Shown in pieces: positions 28,972-37,399 of a stretch of 64,000 nt of DNA; within the stretch, counting starts at the first letter, position 1, and every line of letters begins with the position of its first letter. The stretch is from Terriglobus albidus (lineage in GTDB: Bacteria; Acidobacteriota; Terriglobia; Terriglobales; Acidobacteriaceae), in NCBI RefSeq assembly GCF_008000815.1, contig NZ_CP042806.1, positions 5,766,001 to 5,830,000 of the forward strand, in the 5' to 3' direction. A model generated the notes under the pieces. That model did no database searches and was not told the origin of the DNA. It was given only the letters and a program-made list of their open reading frames with translations. The position numbers and the translations under genes were made by a program.

Positions 28972-29153
28972 GGTCGCCTCGATGCGATGCGTATGATGTT
29001 TGAGCTTATCTGATTTGTCATCCCGCAGGGATCTGCTTTCTGTCTGGCCAGGATAGAAGCATTGGTGGAAAAGCAGATTTCTCCGCTACGCTACGAAATG
29101 ACAAAAAAGGATCGAGCTTCGCTCGATACATCACCCGTGACATGGAGTACTGT

Positions 29154-29352
29154 TTTATAGAGCGGGCCTTCAGCCCTTCCTCGCCTGGTTACCCGGAGTC
29201 CTGGGGCGTTGCCCCAGGCTGGTATAGAACGCGCCTTCAGCGCTTTAAAGCTGATCGCTACGGGACGACAAACAAAAAACGGATCGGGCTTCACTCTATA
29301 CATACCCGTGAAATGGAGGACCGTTTTATAGAACGGGCCTTCAGCGCTTTAA
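29154..29352. repeat. Second-family repeat, one full and one partial copy
   Basis: The full copy (29154-29250) shows gcgggccttcagccc, cctggggcgttgccccagg and gcgccttcagcgc. A partial copy (about 29323-29352) repeats atagaacgggccttcagcgc. The intervening bases include two copies of a cgggatgacaaa-type phrase. No gene lies in 28972-29419. Confidence 0.75.
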
Positions 29353-29419
29353 AAAGCAGATCCCTACGGGATGACAAAAATAAAGATCGAGGGCGATCCC
29401 GCGATACCATAGCTTGCAC

Positions 29420-31129
29420 ATGCGACACGCTGCCCTTCTCTGCTCTCTCCTTGTCAGCTCCTTCGCCTTCGCTGCACCTGTAAAACATGCTGCCGGACCA
29501 CGTATCGAGGTCACCGTTACACCGACGGCTGCTGGTAGCGCTCCGCTGACCGGGCGGATTCTTGTCGCCATCTCGAAGGCCGCCACGGGAGAACCGCGCA
29601 ATCAGATCGATGAATCGTATGAGTCGCAGCAGGTCTTTGGCATGGACGTCACCGGCGCTGCCCCTGGCACGCCGATTGTGCTCGATGACGCCAGTGCGTA
29701 TGGCTATCCCATTCGGCATCTCGCCGATCTGCCTGCTGGCGAGTACACCGTGCAGGCCGTCTTCAATCGTTACGAAGAATTCCATCTTGCCAATGGCAAG
29801 ACCGTCCTGCTGCCGCCTGACAAAGGTGAGGGACAGCACTGGAACACCAAGCCCGGCAACCCGATGAGCAAGCCCGTCAAGCTGACCTTCGCGAAGAATG
29901 GGGCTGTAACGATTACGGCGGATGCAATGATTCCCGAGCCTCCGGCCCCGGCGCCCGATACGAAGTACATCCGTCACGTGCGTATCCGCAGTGAGCTGCT
30001 CTCGAAGTTCTGGGGACGCGAGATGTTCGTCTCGGCCATTGTGCTTCTGCCGGAGGGCTTCGACAGCCATCCCGATGCGCACTATCCCACGGTCGTCTAT
30101 CAGGATCACTTTCATCCCAACTTCAGCGCCATTGGCTGGCGCGAGACGCCGCCTCCATCGGATCTGCAGGGACGCGAAGCCGTCCGCGCCAAGTGGCAGT
30201 ATGCCTTTTACCAGGCATGGACCAACGGAACCCTGCCGCATGTTCTGATCGTTGAGCCGCAGCATGCCAATCCGTACTACGACGACTCGTATGCGGTGAA
30301 CTCAGCCAGCATTGGACCGTATGGCGATGCCATTACGCAGGAGCTGATTCCGGCCGTGGAGAAGCAGTTTCGCGGCATCGGCCAGGGATGGGCGCGTGCG
30401 ACCTATGGCGGCTCGACCGGAGGCTGGGAGGCGCTGGCGTCGCAGGTCTTCTATCCGGAGTTCTACAACGGCACCTGGTCGTTCTGTCCCGATCCGGTCA
30501 GCTTCCACGCCTACCAGGGCGCCGATCTTTACACCGACACCAATGCCTACACACGCACGGGCCCCTTTGAGACCATCGACATTCCGTCCGACCGTCGCGG
30601 CGACTCGCACATTACCGCCCAGATGGCGCAGGTGAATCACTATGAGCTCGCTCTCGGATCGCATGGCCGCTCGGGCGAACAGTATGACATCTGGCAGGCT
30701 GTCTTCTCGCCGCAGGGCGCTGACGGTTTGCCCGCTCCGGTCTATGACAAGGACACCGGCGCCATCGACAAAGAGGTGGTGAAGTACTGGCATGATCATT
30801 ACGATCTGGACGCCATTCTGATGCGCGACTGGACGACGCTTGGGCCGAAGCTCGAAGGCAAGCTGCACATCGCCGTCGGCGACTCCGATACCTACTACCT
30901 GAATAACGCTGTCTATCTGCTGGAGGCCGATCTCAAGAGCACGCGCAATCCGCATTCGGATGCGACCTTCGACTTCGGTCCGCGCAAGCCGCACTGCTAT
31001 ACCGGCGCGCTGCCGGAGTGGGATGAGAGTCAGGGTGCTGACATGAATCAGCGTGTGCTGCCGTTGATGACCCGTCACATGCTGGAGACCGCGCCGAAGG
31101 ATGCGGATACGAAGTCTTGGGTGTATTGA
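29420..31129 (+). CDS. Secreted esterase-like alpha/beta hydrolase
   Basis: A 569-residue protein with a signal peptide (MRHAALLCSLLVSSFAFAA). Residues about 25-180 form a beta-rich N-terminal domain. A putative esterase domain (about 195-560) contains the nucleophile elbow YGGSTGGWEA, with Ser332. A late His (CYTGALPEW region, around 530) and Asp residues (HDHYDLDAIL) could complete the triad. The family hydrolyses esters outside the cytoplasm; the substrate is unknown. The ATG at 29420 is preferred over an upstream TTG. No operon partner is visible. Confidence 0.7.
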   Translation: MRHAALLCSLLVSSFAFAAPVKHAAGPRIEVTVTPTAAGSAPLTGRILVAISKAATGEPRNQIDESYESQQVFGMDVTGAAPGTPIVLDDASAYGYPIRHLADLPAGEYTVQAVFNRYEEFHLANGKTVLLPPDKGEGQHWNTKPGNPMSKPVKLTFAKNGAVTITADAMIPEPPAPAPDTKYIRHVRIRSELLSKFWGREMFVSAIVLLPEGFDSHPDAHYPTVVYQDHFHPNFSAIGWRETPPPSDLQGREAVRAKWQYAFYQAWTNGTLPHVLIVEPQHANPYYDDSYAVNSASIGPYGDAITQELIPAVEKQFRGIGQGWARATYGGSTGGWEALASQVFYPEFYNGTWSFCPDPVSFHAYQGADLYTDTNAYTRTGPFETIDIPSDRRGDSHITAQMAQVNHYELALGSHGRSGEQYDIWQAVFSPQGADGLPAPVYDKDTGAIDKEVVKYWHDHYDLDAILMRDWTTLGPKLEGKLHIAVGDSDTYYLNNAVYLLEADLKSTRNPHSDATFDFGPRKPHCYTGALPEWDESQGADMNQRVLPLMTRHMLETAPKDADTKSWVY

Positions 31130-31221
31130 ACGCGACGAACACCCATACACTGGGTGCACCATTTCATGCTAATCATCGAACGAACTTGTTCGTTCGATCC
31201 ATCGTGCGTCGCGCGATTGTC

Positions 31222-31291
31222 TTGCTTAAGGGGACGGCTTCAGCCGTCCCGTAGGGAGACCGCAAGACATGCGGCTTTAGCCGCTGAGGGC
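31222..31291. repeat. REP unit upstream of the RAYT gene
   Basis: Tail-H2-H1 orientation, with gggacggcttcagccgtccc as H2. It lies 30 bases before the RAYT start and faces the unit at the gene's 3' end, so the gene is bracketed by an inverted REP pair. Confidence 0.85.
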
Positions 31292-31321
31292 TAATCGTCC
31301 ACGTCAAATACCATCCATATT

Positions 31322-31762
31322 ATGGCCATCCCGACACGTACTGCGAGACCCGGGACGTACTTCGTCACATCCCTAGTAGCTAATCGATGTAGAGTCTTTC
31401 AAGTTACGCGCAATGCCGAGCTGCTTCTTGAAACCTTGGATCATTATCGCGAGAACTATCTCCTACACGCCTATGTCGTGATGCCCGACCACATCCATCT
31501 GCTACTGACTCCAACACAAATCACGCTTGAACGAGCGATGCAATTGATCAAAGGAGGGTTCTCTCATCGCTTTCATGCATCGCAACCCGTATGGCAGCGA
31601 GGATTTACGGACCATCGGATTCGGAATGCAGAGGACTATGCAACGCGCCTTGAATACATCGCTCGGAACCCTGTGCGAGCGAGGTTATGTGCAACTGCTG
31701 AAGAATATCCGTATTCTTCCGTAAGGCCAACGATTCGGCTGGACGAGTACCTCAGCGGCTAA
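31322..31762 (+). CDS. REP-associated tyrosine transposase (RAYT, TnpA_REP)
   Basis: A 146-residue HUH-type protein of the IS200/Y1 superfamily. The metal-binding motif is DHIHLLLTP (His57, His59), and the C-terminal helix EYIARNPVRARL carries candidate catalytic tyrosines (Tyr106, Tyr112). The YPYSS near the end is also family-typical. Known RAYTs are single-copy, do not form a classic IS and process the REP palindromes that flank them. Here inverted REP units bracket the gene. The last codons (EYLSG) and the TAA stop at 31760-31762 are encoded by gtacctcagcggctaa of the downstream REP unit itself. No Shine-Dalgarno is obvious, so expression may be low. Confidence 0.9.
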   Translation: MAIPTRTARPGTYFVTSLVANRCRVFQVTRNAELLLETLDHYRENYLLHAYVVMPDHIHLLLTPTQITLERAMQLIKGGFSHRFHASQPVWQRGFTDHRIRNAEDYATRLEYIARNPVRARLCATAEEYPYSSVRPTIRLDEYLSG

Positions 31763-31800
31763 AGCCGCGTTTCTCTCTTGCTCTCTACGGGACGGCTAAA

Positions 31801-33067
31801 CAGTTTGCGGAAAAACGCGTCTTTTCGCCTGCGGGTCAGTCTGTTGTGAGGGATCGGTGAGTTGTTTTGGTTCTCTATGGCACGTTGTTATGCGGTTTGG
31901 GTGGGTTTAGAGGGTGTTTAGACACACTACGGCCGTGTCATGACTGTGCTGGGATGGGAGGTATCAGCTTCACCAGCCGCAGCAGATTATGGGCTGCGGC
32001 CATGAGCTGTACCATCCAGTCCACCTTGCGTAGCCCACGCAGCTTGGTCTGTCGCATCGAACGGTCCAGCTTCATCCAACCGAAGACCTTCTCAACCAGT
32101 TTGCGTTTCCTCTGACTGATCGCATATCCCGGCTCGCTGCGTTCCTTGCTGTTGAGCCAGTTGGGCCATTTGGGGTTCGGCTCATACTCGGCCACGTGCG
32201 GCCTGACCTTGCGACGGCGCAGGGCCTTGATGAACTTCTCGTACTGATAGCCCTTGTCGGCTCCCAGCGTGATCCGCTTTTTACGCTTGATCCGCTTCAA
32301 CATCTTCAGAGCCGCTGCACGTTCCTCTGTCGTCCCGGCCTGTGTGGCCATGGCCGCCACCACCAGACCGTTGCGGTTCTCGGTGATCACATGGCCCAGA
32401 TAGCTGGGAACCGATGCTCCGCTGGAGCTCTTGCGATACAGCCGCGCTTCCGGATCGGTAGAGGACTCATGAGTATCACGCAGTAGCTTCTTACCACCCG
32501 CTCCCGTCCCACGGTCCGGAGGATCGGCCTTCTCATGGAAGCTGCGCCGGTTGGCCCATGCCTGGATCAGCGTGCCGTCCACCGTGAAGTGTTCTTCGCT
32601 GAGCAGCTTGTGCTGGCTAGCTTCCTCCAGCACCGCCAGCAGAAGCTTCTGGCTGGCTTCGCCGGCGATCAGACGCTCCCGGTTCTTGGTAAATACCGTC
32701 ACGTCCCACACCGGATCGTCAATCTCCATGCCCACGAACCAGCGGAACAACAGGTTATAGTTCAGCTGCTCCATCAACTGCCGTTCCGAGCGAATCGAGT
32801 ACAGCACCATCAGCAACTGCGCACGCAGCAGACGTTCCGGCGCGATCGATGGTCGCCCTGTCGCCGCGTAAAGCTGCGACAACTCACCATCCATCCGCTT
32901 CAGTGCCGCATCCACCATAGTCCGGATCCTCCGCACCGGATGATCCGATGCGATCCGCTGCTCCATCGTTACGTAACTGAACATCCCGCTCTGCTTCGCT
33001 TCTTCTCCCCGCATACCTCTCTCTTACGACAATCCCCGAAAAACGAAAAGAGTTTTTCCGCAAACTG
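31801..33067 (-). mobile_element. IS5-family-like insertion sequence (1267 bp)
   Basis: Terminal repeats cagtttgcggaaaaac and gtttttccgcaaactg bound the element. The flanking taaa on each side (31797-31800, 33068-33071) is the H2 loop of a REP unit, giving a 4-bp target duplication. It encodes one intact transposase. It is the only full copy in the window and the likely helper for the MITEs at 7141 and 50100. Confidence 0.9.
31938..33014 (-). CDS. IS5-family DDE transposase
   Basis: A 358-residue transposase beginning MRGEEAKQSGMFSYVTMEQR. The N-terminal domain (about 20-140) contains RPSIAPERLLRAQLL and LLFRWFVGMEIDDPVWD. The catalytic core shows TVDGTLIQAW (first Asp), LGADKGYQYEKFI (second Asp) and RKLVEKVFGWMKL (Glu), a DDE layout typical of IS5-group enzymes. 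The frame is intact and probably active. The family assignment rests on motif recognition; a related group such as IS1182 is the alternative. Confidence 0.88.
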   Translation of the reverse strand: MRGEEAKQSGMFSYVTMEQRIASDHPVRRIRTMVDAALKRMDGELSQLYAATGRPSIAPERLLRAQLLMVLYSIRSERQLMEQLNYNLLFRWFVGMEIDDPVWDVTVFTKNRERLIAGEASQKLLLAVLEEASQHKLLSEEHFTVDGTLIQAWANRRSFHEKADPPDRGTGAGGKKLLRDTHESSTDPEARLYRKSSSGASVPSYLGHVITENRNGLVVAAMATQAGTTEERAAALKMLKRIKRKKRITLGADKGYQYEKFIKALRRRKVRPHVAEYEPNPKWPNWLNSKERSEPGYAISQRKRKLVEKVFGWMKLDRSMRQTKLRGLRKVDWMVQLMAAAHNLLRLVKLIPPIPAQS

Positions 33068-33248
33068 TAAAGCCGTCCCCTTAAGCAAGACATTCGCGCG
33101 TCGCGCGAACGGAGAGGCATTGATCTGGATTCGAATGCCTCACGGCTGTCGCCAAGAACTTCTCCGGGGACCCCACCCTTCGCGACAAGTCGCGAAGAAT
33201 GGGGCAACGAGTGTATCGGTAGATCCGGACTATGTTGAAACCTTCTCG

Positions 33249-34139
33249 TTACGACGCCTTGCGCAGGGTCGAGCGGTAGTCTTCGACGAACTTGCGGATG
33301 CCTTTGTCTGTGAGCTCGTGTTTGATGTTGAAGTTTTGCCACGGCTGGTTCAGATCGATCTGGCGATACTCCATCGGCTTACCGTTGAACTGGTAGCGGA
33401 AGTTCGCATCCGGCATCGGACGGCCGGCTGTCACCCATTCCAGAATCACCTTCGCGGGAACAGTAACCAGGTCCACACCGATCTGGAAACAACGCATCAG
33501 GTGCGGCAGACTGCGGATGCTTGCGCCGAGAATATGGACATGGCCGTCGCCGGTGGTGAACATGCGCTTGATGTTCGCCAGCAGGTCCATGCCGTTCCAT
33601 CCGATGTCGTCGAGACGTCCGACAAAAGGCGAAACATAGACCGGGGCCTTCGATCCTTTGGTCGCCGCATAGACTGCCGCGGCCTGCTCCTGCGAGAAGC
33701 ACAGAGTCATGTTCACGCGCATTCCCTGGGCAACGGAGCGCTGCGCAGCCTTCAGGCCTTCGGGCGTGCAGGGATATTTGATGTAGGCGTTGGGGATCCA
33801 GGTAAACATCTCCTGGCCCTGCTTCACCATCCGGTCGGCCGTTGTGTCGAAGTCGGCGAAGACCTCGATCGAGACTCCGGCGCTTCCGACCATGGGCGAG
33901 ATCTCCTGCACGATCTTGCGGTAGGCGGCGCTCTCCTCGGCTTCTGAGAGCGAGCGGCCGGACTCGACCCGCTTTTTCACCTCGGGGTTTTTGGCGATCA
34001 GGGATGGATTGGTAGTCTGGCCGTCGACGTATCCGAGCGCCTCTTTGACCCGCATCGTCTCCGCCGGATCGCCGCCATCGACAAGAATCTTTGTGGCCAG
34101 GTGGCCAGCCTTGGTTTGAGCGGTATCAACTTTTGCCAT
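33249..34139 (-). CDS. tal: Transaldolase
   Basis: A 296-residue aldolase-fold enzyme of the pentose phosphate pathway that moves a three-carbon unit between sugar phosphates. The Schiff-base lysine is Lys121 in NAYIKYPCTPEG; GQTTNPSLI near residue 40 is the conserved first-strand motif. VSPFVGRLDDIG and HVHILGASIRS are also family signatures. The ggggga six bases before ATG supports the start. Cytoplasmic. No other pentose phosphate gene is adjacent, and an IS element and repeats lie just downstream. It could act on a related sugar phosphate, as in the TalC/fructose-6-phosphate aldolase relatives. Confidence 0.88.
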   Translation of the reverse strand: MAKVDTAQTKAGHLATKILVDGGDPAETMRVKEALGYVDGQTTNPSLIAKNPEVKKRVESGRSLSEAEESAAYRKIVQEISPMVGSAGVSIEVFADFDTTADRMVKQGQEMFTWIPNAYIKYPCTPEGLKAAQRSVAQGMRVNMTLCFSQEQAAAVYAATKGSKAPVYVSPFVGRLDDIGWNGMDLLANIKRMFTTGDGHVHILGASIRSLPHLMRCFQIGVDLVTVPAKVILEWVTAGRPMPDANFRYQFNGKPMEYRQIDLNQPWQNFNIKHELTDKGIRKFVEDYRSTLRKAS

Positions 34140-34521
34140 GTGATTTCCCCCTGACGGGTTGGCGGCTCACAGAATCAGGCGATGAAAGGTTGCCGACACA
34201 CGAAATCCGCGCCATCCGGTGATGTCACCGGAGGCAGGCGGACAGGCTAGCCAATGCCTGTGTCCTTGTCGCGCCGTCTTCCCCTTAAAAGTTAGACGCT
34301 GGAGGTCTTCAGCCCGTGGCCTCATGATGCAAATTTGATATCCGGGAGCGGGGAGTGTCCAGCCAGAATTTCAGGCGCTCTTCCCATTCTTAGGATAGCA
34401 AGCCTGCCTTTTCAGAAACAGACTGTTTTTCGGCCTCGTTTCCGGATACGTTCAACCCTCGGGCTGGAGGAACGCGCAGGCGCGCGGCGTCCTTCATCGC
34501 CCAAACGGGAGGGGGAACAAT
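34140..34521. other. Divergent intergenic region with a palindrome
   Basis: No gene is visible. It separates the divergent transaldolase and hydrolase genes and must carry both promoters. A perfect palindrome, tccggtgatgtcaccgga (34215-34232), lies about 75 bases upstream of the transaldolase start and is a plausible operator. Confidence 0.4.
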
Positions 34522-35460
34522 ATGCTAGTTGCGGCGAACAGGTTCGGGGCTTCCACGGTGGATGCGATCGCAAAGCAGGTTGGACCGGCGGGCATCGATA
34601 TCGCCTACCAGCGGCTCGGCGATCCGCTGGCGCCTGCGGTGCTGCTGATCATGGGAGTTGCGGCACAGTCCATCCACTGGCCGGATGGCTTCTGCAATGC
34701 CCTGCTCGATTGCGGGCTGCAGGTGATCCGTTTCGACAACCGCGATGCCGGGCTCTCGACACACTTCAGCGACGCGGCGGTTCCCGATCTTCCCGCGGTG
34801 CTTGCCGGAGATCTGTCGTCGGTGTCCTACACACTCTCCGATATGGCCGCCGATGCGATAGGCCTGCTCGACGTACTGGATATCGAGAAGGCGCATGTCG
34901 TGGGTGCTTCAATGGGCGGACAAATTGCGCAGACGATGGCGATTGAGCATCCCCAGCGTGTCCACTCGCTGTGTTCGATGATGTCGACGACCGGCAACAT
35001 GGCCGTAGGCCAGCCCGCTCCGGAGGTGTTGCGAGATCTGTTCTCCGGAGCTCCGGCGGAGACGCGCGAGCAGGTCATCGAGCAGTATCTGCGGGCGATG
35101 CGCATCGTCGGCTCGCCGGGATATCCAGTCGACGAAGGCGAGGTGGCCGCGCGTGCAGGCCTGGCCTATGACCGCTCACACGATCGAGTTGCCACCGCAC
35201 GTCAGGCGGTGGCGACCGTTGCCTCGGGAGACAGGACAGAGCGGCTGCGGCTGCTCCAGGTTCCGGCGCTGGTGATTCACGGCCCGGCCGATCGTATGTG
35301 CGACGTCAGCGGAGGGCGCGCCACCGCCGATGCTATCTCGGGGGCAAAGCTCGTTCTGATCGAAGGGATGGGACATAATCTTCCGCCGGGGCTGCGGCTG
35401 CAGCTGGCCGCACAGATTACCGAGTTCGTCTGGCATGTGGAACGTGTCTCGCTGCGGTGA
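34522..35460 (+). CDS. Alpha/beta hydrolase
   Basis: A 312-residue cytoplasmic hydrolase with a complete triad layout. Ser130 lies in VVGASMGGQIA, a candidate Asp in HGPADRMCDVSGG, and His in EGMGHNLPPGL near residue 290. The oxyanion motif LLIMGVAAQS precedes DNRDAGLST. Such enzymes include epoxide hydrolases, haloperoxidase-like enzymes and esterases; the overall pattern is closest to the broad 'alpha/beta fold hydrolase' set, and the substrate cannot be told. A strong ribosome site (ggagggggaac) precedes the ATG. The LRR gene follows after 15 bases and may be co-transcribed. Confidence 0.82.
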   Translation: MLVAANRFGASTVDAIAKQVGPAGIDIAYQRLGDPLAPAVLLIMGVAAQSIHWPDGFCNALLDCGLQVIRFDNRDAGLSTHFSDAAVPDLPAVLAGDLSSVSYTLSDMAADAIGLLDVLDIEKAHVVGASMGGQIAQTMAIEHPQRVHSLCSMMSTTGNMAVGQPAPEVLRDLFSGAPAETREQVIEQYLRAMRIVGSPGYPVDEGEVAARAGLAYDRSHDRVATARQAVATVASGDRTERLRLLQVPALVIHGPADRMCDVSGGRATADAISGAKLVLIEGMGHNLPPGLRLQLAAQITEFVWHVERVSLR

Positions 35461-35475
35461 GTTTAAGATTTCGTT

Positions 35476-36129
35476 ATGCCCGCAGACATCACGATCAATC
35501 TCTGGAAGCAGCACCTTGGCGCCGTCCCGATAGCCATATGGGAACAGACGGATACTACCGTGTTGATTCTGGCCGACAACGATCTGACAGAGATCTCGTC
35601 GCGCATCGGCGGCATGCAGCGTCTGCGAACGTTGGACCTTGGGCACAACCAGCTTGCATCATTACCGGAAGAGATCGGAGAACTCGCCGGGCTTTCCGAC
35701 TTTCTCTATCTTCACGACAACCGGCTGACGTCTTTGCCGTCTTCGATTGCTGCGCTTGCTCGACTGCGCTATCTGAACATCAGTGAGAATCAGCTCACGG
35801 TATTTCCCGAGAGCATCTGTCGGATGTCCGGCTTGCTGGAACTACGAGTGACAGACAATCAGCTCTCGCAACTCCCGACGTCGATCGGTAGAATGACGCA
35901 ACTGCGGGAGCTTCATCTGAGGAATAACCGGCTGCGCACGCTTCCGGAGGAGATTGCTGGTTGCTCGGAGCTGCGGCAGATCGATCTTCGCGGGAATCCG
36001 ATTGAAGCTCTTCCGGATGCGATTGTGCAACTTCCTAAATTGGAAAAGCTGGATCTGCGATGGGTGACGATTGAAGAACCTGCGTGGTTGAGTGATCTGG
36101 AAGCGCGTGGGTGTTTGGTTTATCGGTGA
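35476..36129 (+). CDS. Leucine-rich-repeat protein
   Basis: A 217-residue protein made of about seven leucine-rich repeats of 23 residues with the consensus LxxLxLxxNxLxxLPxxIxxL (for example LRTLDLGHNQLASLPEEIGE, and RELHLRNNRLRTLPEEIAG). There is no signal peptide, kinase or Roc domain, so it is a free LRR solenoid, probably for protein binding in the cytoplasm. It starts 15 bases after the hydrolase stop, which suggests one transcript. The function is otherwise unknown. Confidence 0.82.
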   Translation: MPADITINLWKQHLGAVPIAIWEQTDTTVLILADNDLTEISSRIGGMQRLRTLDLGHNQLASLPEEIGELAGLSDFLYLHDNRLTSLPSSIAALARLRYLNISENQLTVFPESICRMSGLLELRVTDNQLSQLPTSIGRMTQLRELHLRNNRLRTLPEEIAGCSELRQIDLRGNPIEALPDAIVQLPKLEKLDLRWVTIEEPAWLSDLEARGCLVYR

Positions 36130-36203
36130 TTGTTGAGACTACCCATACACTGGGTGCCCCATTCACGCGAAGCGTGAATGGACGTTTGAGCAACGCGCGA
36201 GTT

Positions 36204-36321
36204 GGTGGGAGCGGTGGGCTTCAGCCCTGGGCTTTTCTGATTGTCAAAGCAAAAGGCCCAGGGCTAAAGCCCGACGTATTCTTAGGTCTAAATCAGCGGG
36301 CTGAAGCCCGCTGCTCCCACC
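36204..36321. repeat. Fourth palindromic repeat type (gtgggagc...gctcccac)
   Basis: Outer arms gtgggagcgg and cgctgctcccac enclose gggcttcagccc, ggcccagggctaaagccc and gggctgaagccc. It has the same H-loop idea (ttca, taaa, tgaa loops) as the main REP family, but with different arms. It is seen only once here. Confidence 0.65.
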
Positions 36322-36368
36322 CAAAAGACAATTCGCGTGTTGCTCGAACATCCCACCCATCGCGATAC

Positions 36369-36492
36369 CACCCCAACGAACGAGTTCGTTAGGGACCCCG
36401 ATACGCGATGGATGGGGAACCCGGTTTCGTAGTAACTCCAAAAGCAGGTCCTTCGCTTACCCACCCCAGCCAGCGAAGCTGGCCGGGGACCC
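36369..36492. repeat. Two short palindromes of the third family
   Basis: At 36369-36399 (caccccaacgaacgag / ttcgttagggacccc) and at 36461-36492 (ccaccccagccagc / gctggccggggaccc). The second is base-for-base identical to the 32-bp piece inserted in a REP tail at 46761-46792. No gene lies in 36130-36605. Confidence 0.65.
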
Positions 36493-36605
36493 CGTCCGCT
36501 CAGGATGACAAACTACGTTGCACCCTTGATCCGTTTCGCAACTTGCCTGTCCGGTCTGCAACATTTCAGAAGACGCGTTCGTAACTCCCGCATAGGCTCG
36601 GGCGC

Positions 36606-37148
36606 ATGCAAACTCATTCGCCAGCGCTCCTTTCGGAATGCGGCTCGTCGTATCGCCGCCGGTTCTCTCTCTGGATACTTCTAACGCTCTTTGCCCTGGC
36701 CGCCGGGCAACTTGCTTACGCGGCCGACACCATCAAGGTCCCCATGACCAATGACGGTTGGACAGTTACGGCGGGCACCGTAGACTTCGTCGAGTACATG
36801 GGCCGTCCAGCGATCTCCCTGAAGGCCGGCAACTTTGCCAAGCACATCCCTACCGGAGCGGCGGTGCTGAAGTCAGTCAACTTCCACAACGGCACCATTG
36901 AGTACGACGTCATCGCCAGCGGAGGCATGGGTGCGGGCTTCGTCTTCCGCCGCTCCGATAAAGATAACTACGAGATGTTCTACCTTCGTCCGCGTCCGAA
37001 GTGTGAGGATGCTCCGGACTGCATTCAATACGCTCCCGAGACGAAAGGCGCTCTGCTGTGGGATGTCTTTCCGCAGTACCAGGGGCCGGCGCCGTTGCAG
37101 CAGGAAGGCTGGAATCAATCATGTGAAGCTCGTGGTCGGGCGGTTCCG
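36606..37148 (+). pseudogene. Truncated secreted LamG/DUF1080-like protein
   Basis: The first 170 or so residues read as an N-terminal signal (about 20-40) followed by a concanavalin-like beta-sandwich: SLKAGNFAKHIP, then GAGFVFRRSDKDNYEMFYLR. The frame then slips: aatcaatcatg contains a tandem ATCA (37114-37121). Removing one copy gives the expected GWNHVKLVVGRF continuation. A few codons later the similarity ends and sensor-kinase sequence begins, so the 3' part is missing. Two lesions make it a pseudogene. Confidence 0.65.
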
Positions 37149-37399
37149 TAACGGTGATTGCACAACGCCGTGCAGAGCAGGTTGAGATCCGCATCGCCGA
37201 TGATGGCGTCGGTCTGCCGCCGGAGTGGTCGCTGGAGACCTGCGAAGGCCTGGGGCTCTCCGTCACCCGCGAACGCATTACAACGCTGCATAACGGAGCC
37301 AGCAGTTTTTCCGTGACGCGCCGTCCCACCGGCGGAACCGAAGTAGAGATCGTGCTTCCGCTCCGGTCGGTGGATGGGAACGAACGAGGGAACGGATGA
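37127..37399 (+). pseudogene. Histidine kinase ATPase domain, N-terminally deleted (LytS-type)
   Basis: Only the last 80 or so residues of a kinase remain: GGSVTVIAQRRAEQVEIRIA, then DDGVGLP, GLGLSVTRERI and GGTEVEIVLPL. These are the N/G1/G2 boxes of the HATPase fold. The sensor, membrane and His-phosphorylation parts are absent, replaced by the truncated secreted gene. The 3' end overlaps the response regulator by ATGA (37396-37399), so this was the intact two-component operon before deletion. Confidence 0.75.

Larger units (their letters stand above)
31747..33109. repeat. REP unit downstream of RAYT, split by the IS5-like element
   Basis: H1 begins at 31747, overlapping the RAYT stop. H2 (gggacggctaaa...) is broken at 31800 and resumes at 33068 as taaagccgtccccttaagcaagac. 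The usual ttcgcgcgtcgcgcgaa hairpin follows at 33093-33109. Confidence 0.85.

Noticed and set aside
28972-29419. Ethanolamine catabolic gene remnants next to the permease
   Set aside because: The flank holds only family-two repeats and no ammonia-lyase or shell protein sequence.
32535-33947. 470-codon plus-strand ORF opposite the IS5-like transposase and transaldolase
   Set aside because: It spans an IS boundary, a REP unit and two real minus-strand genes; its composition is that of antisense GC-rich DNA.
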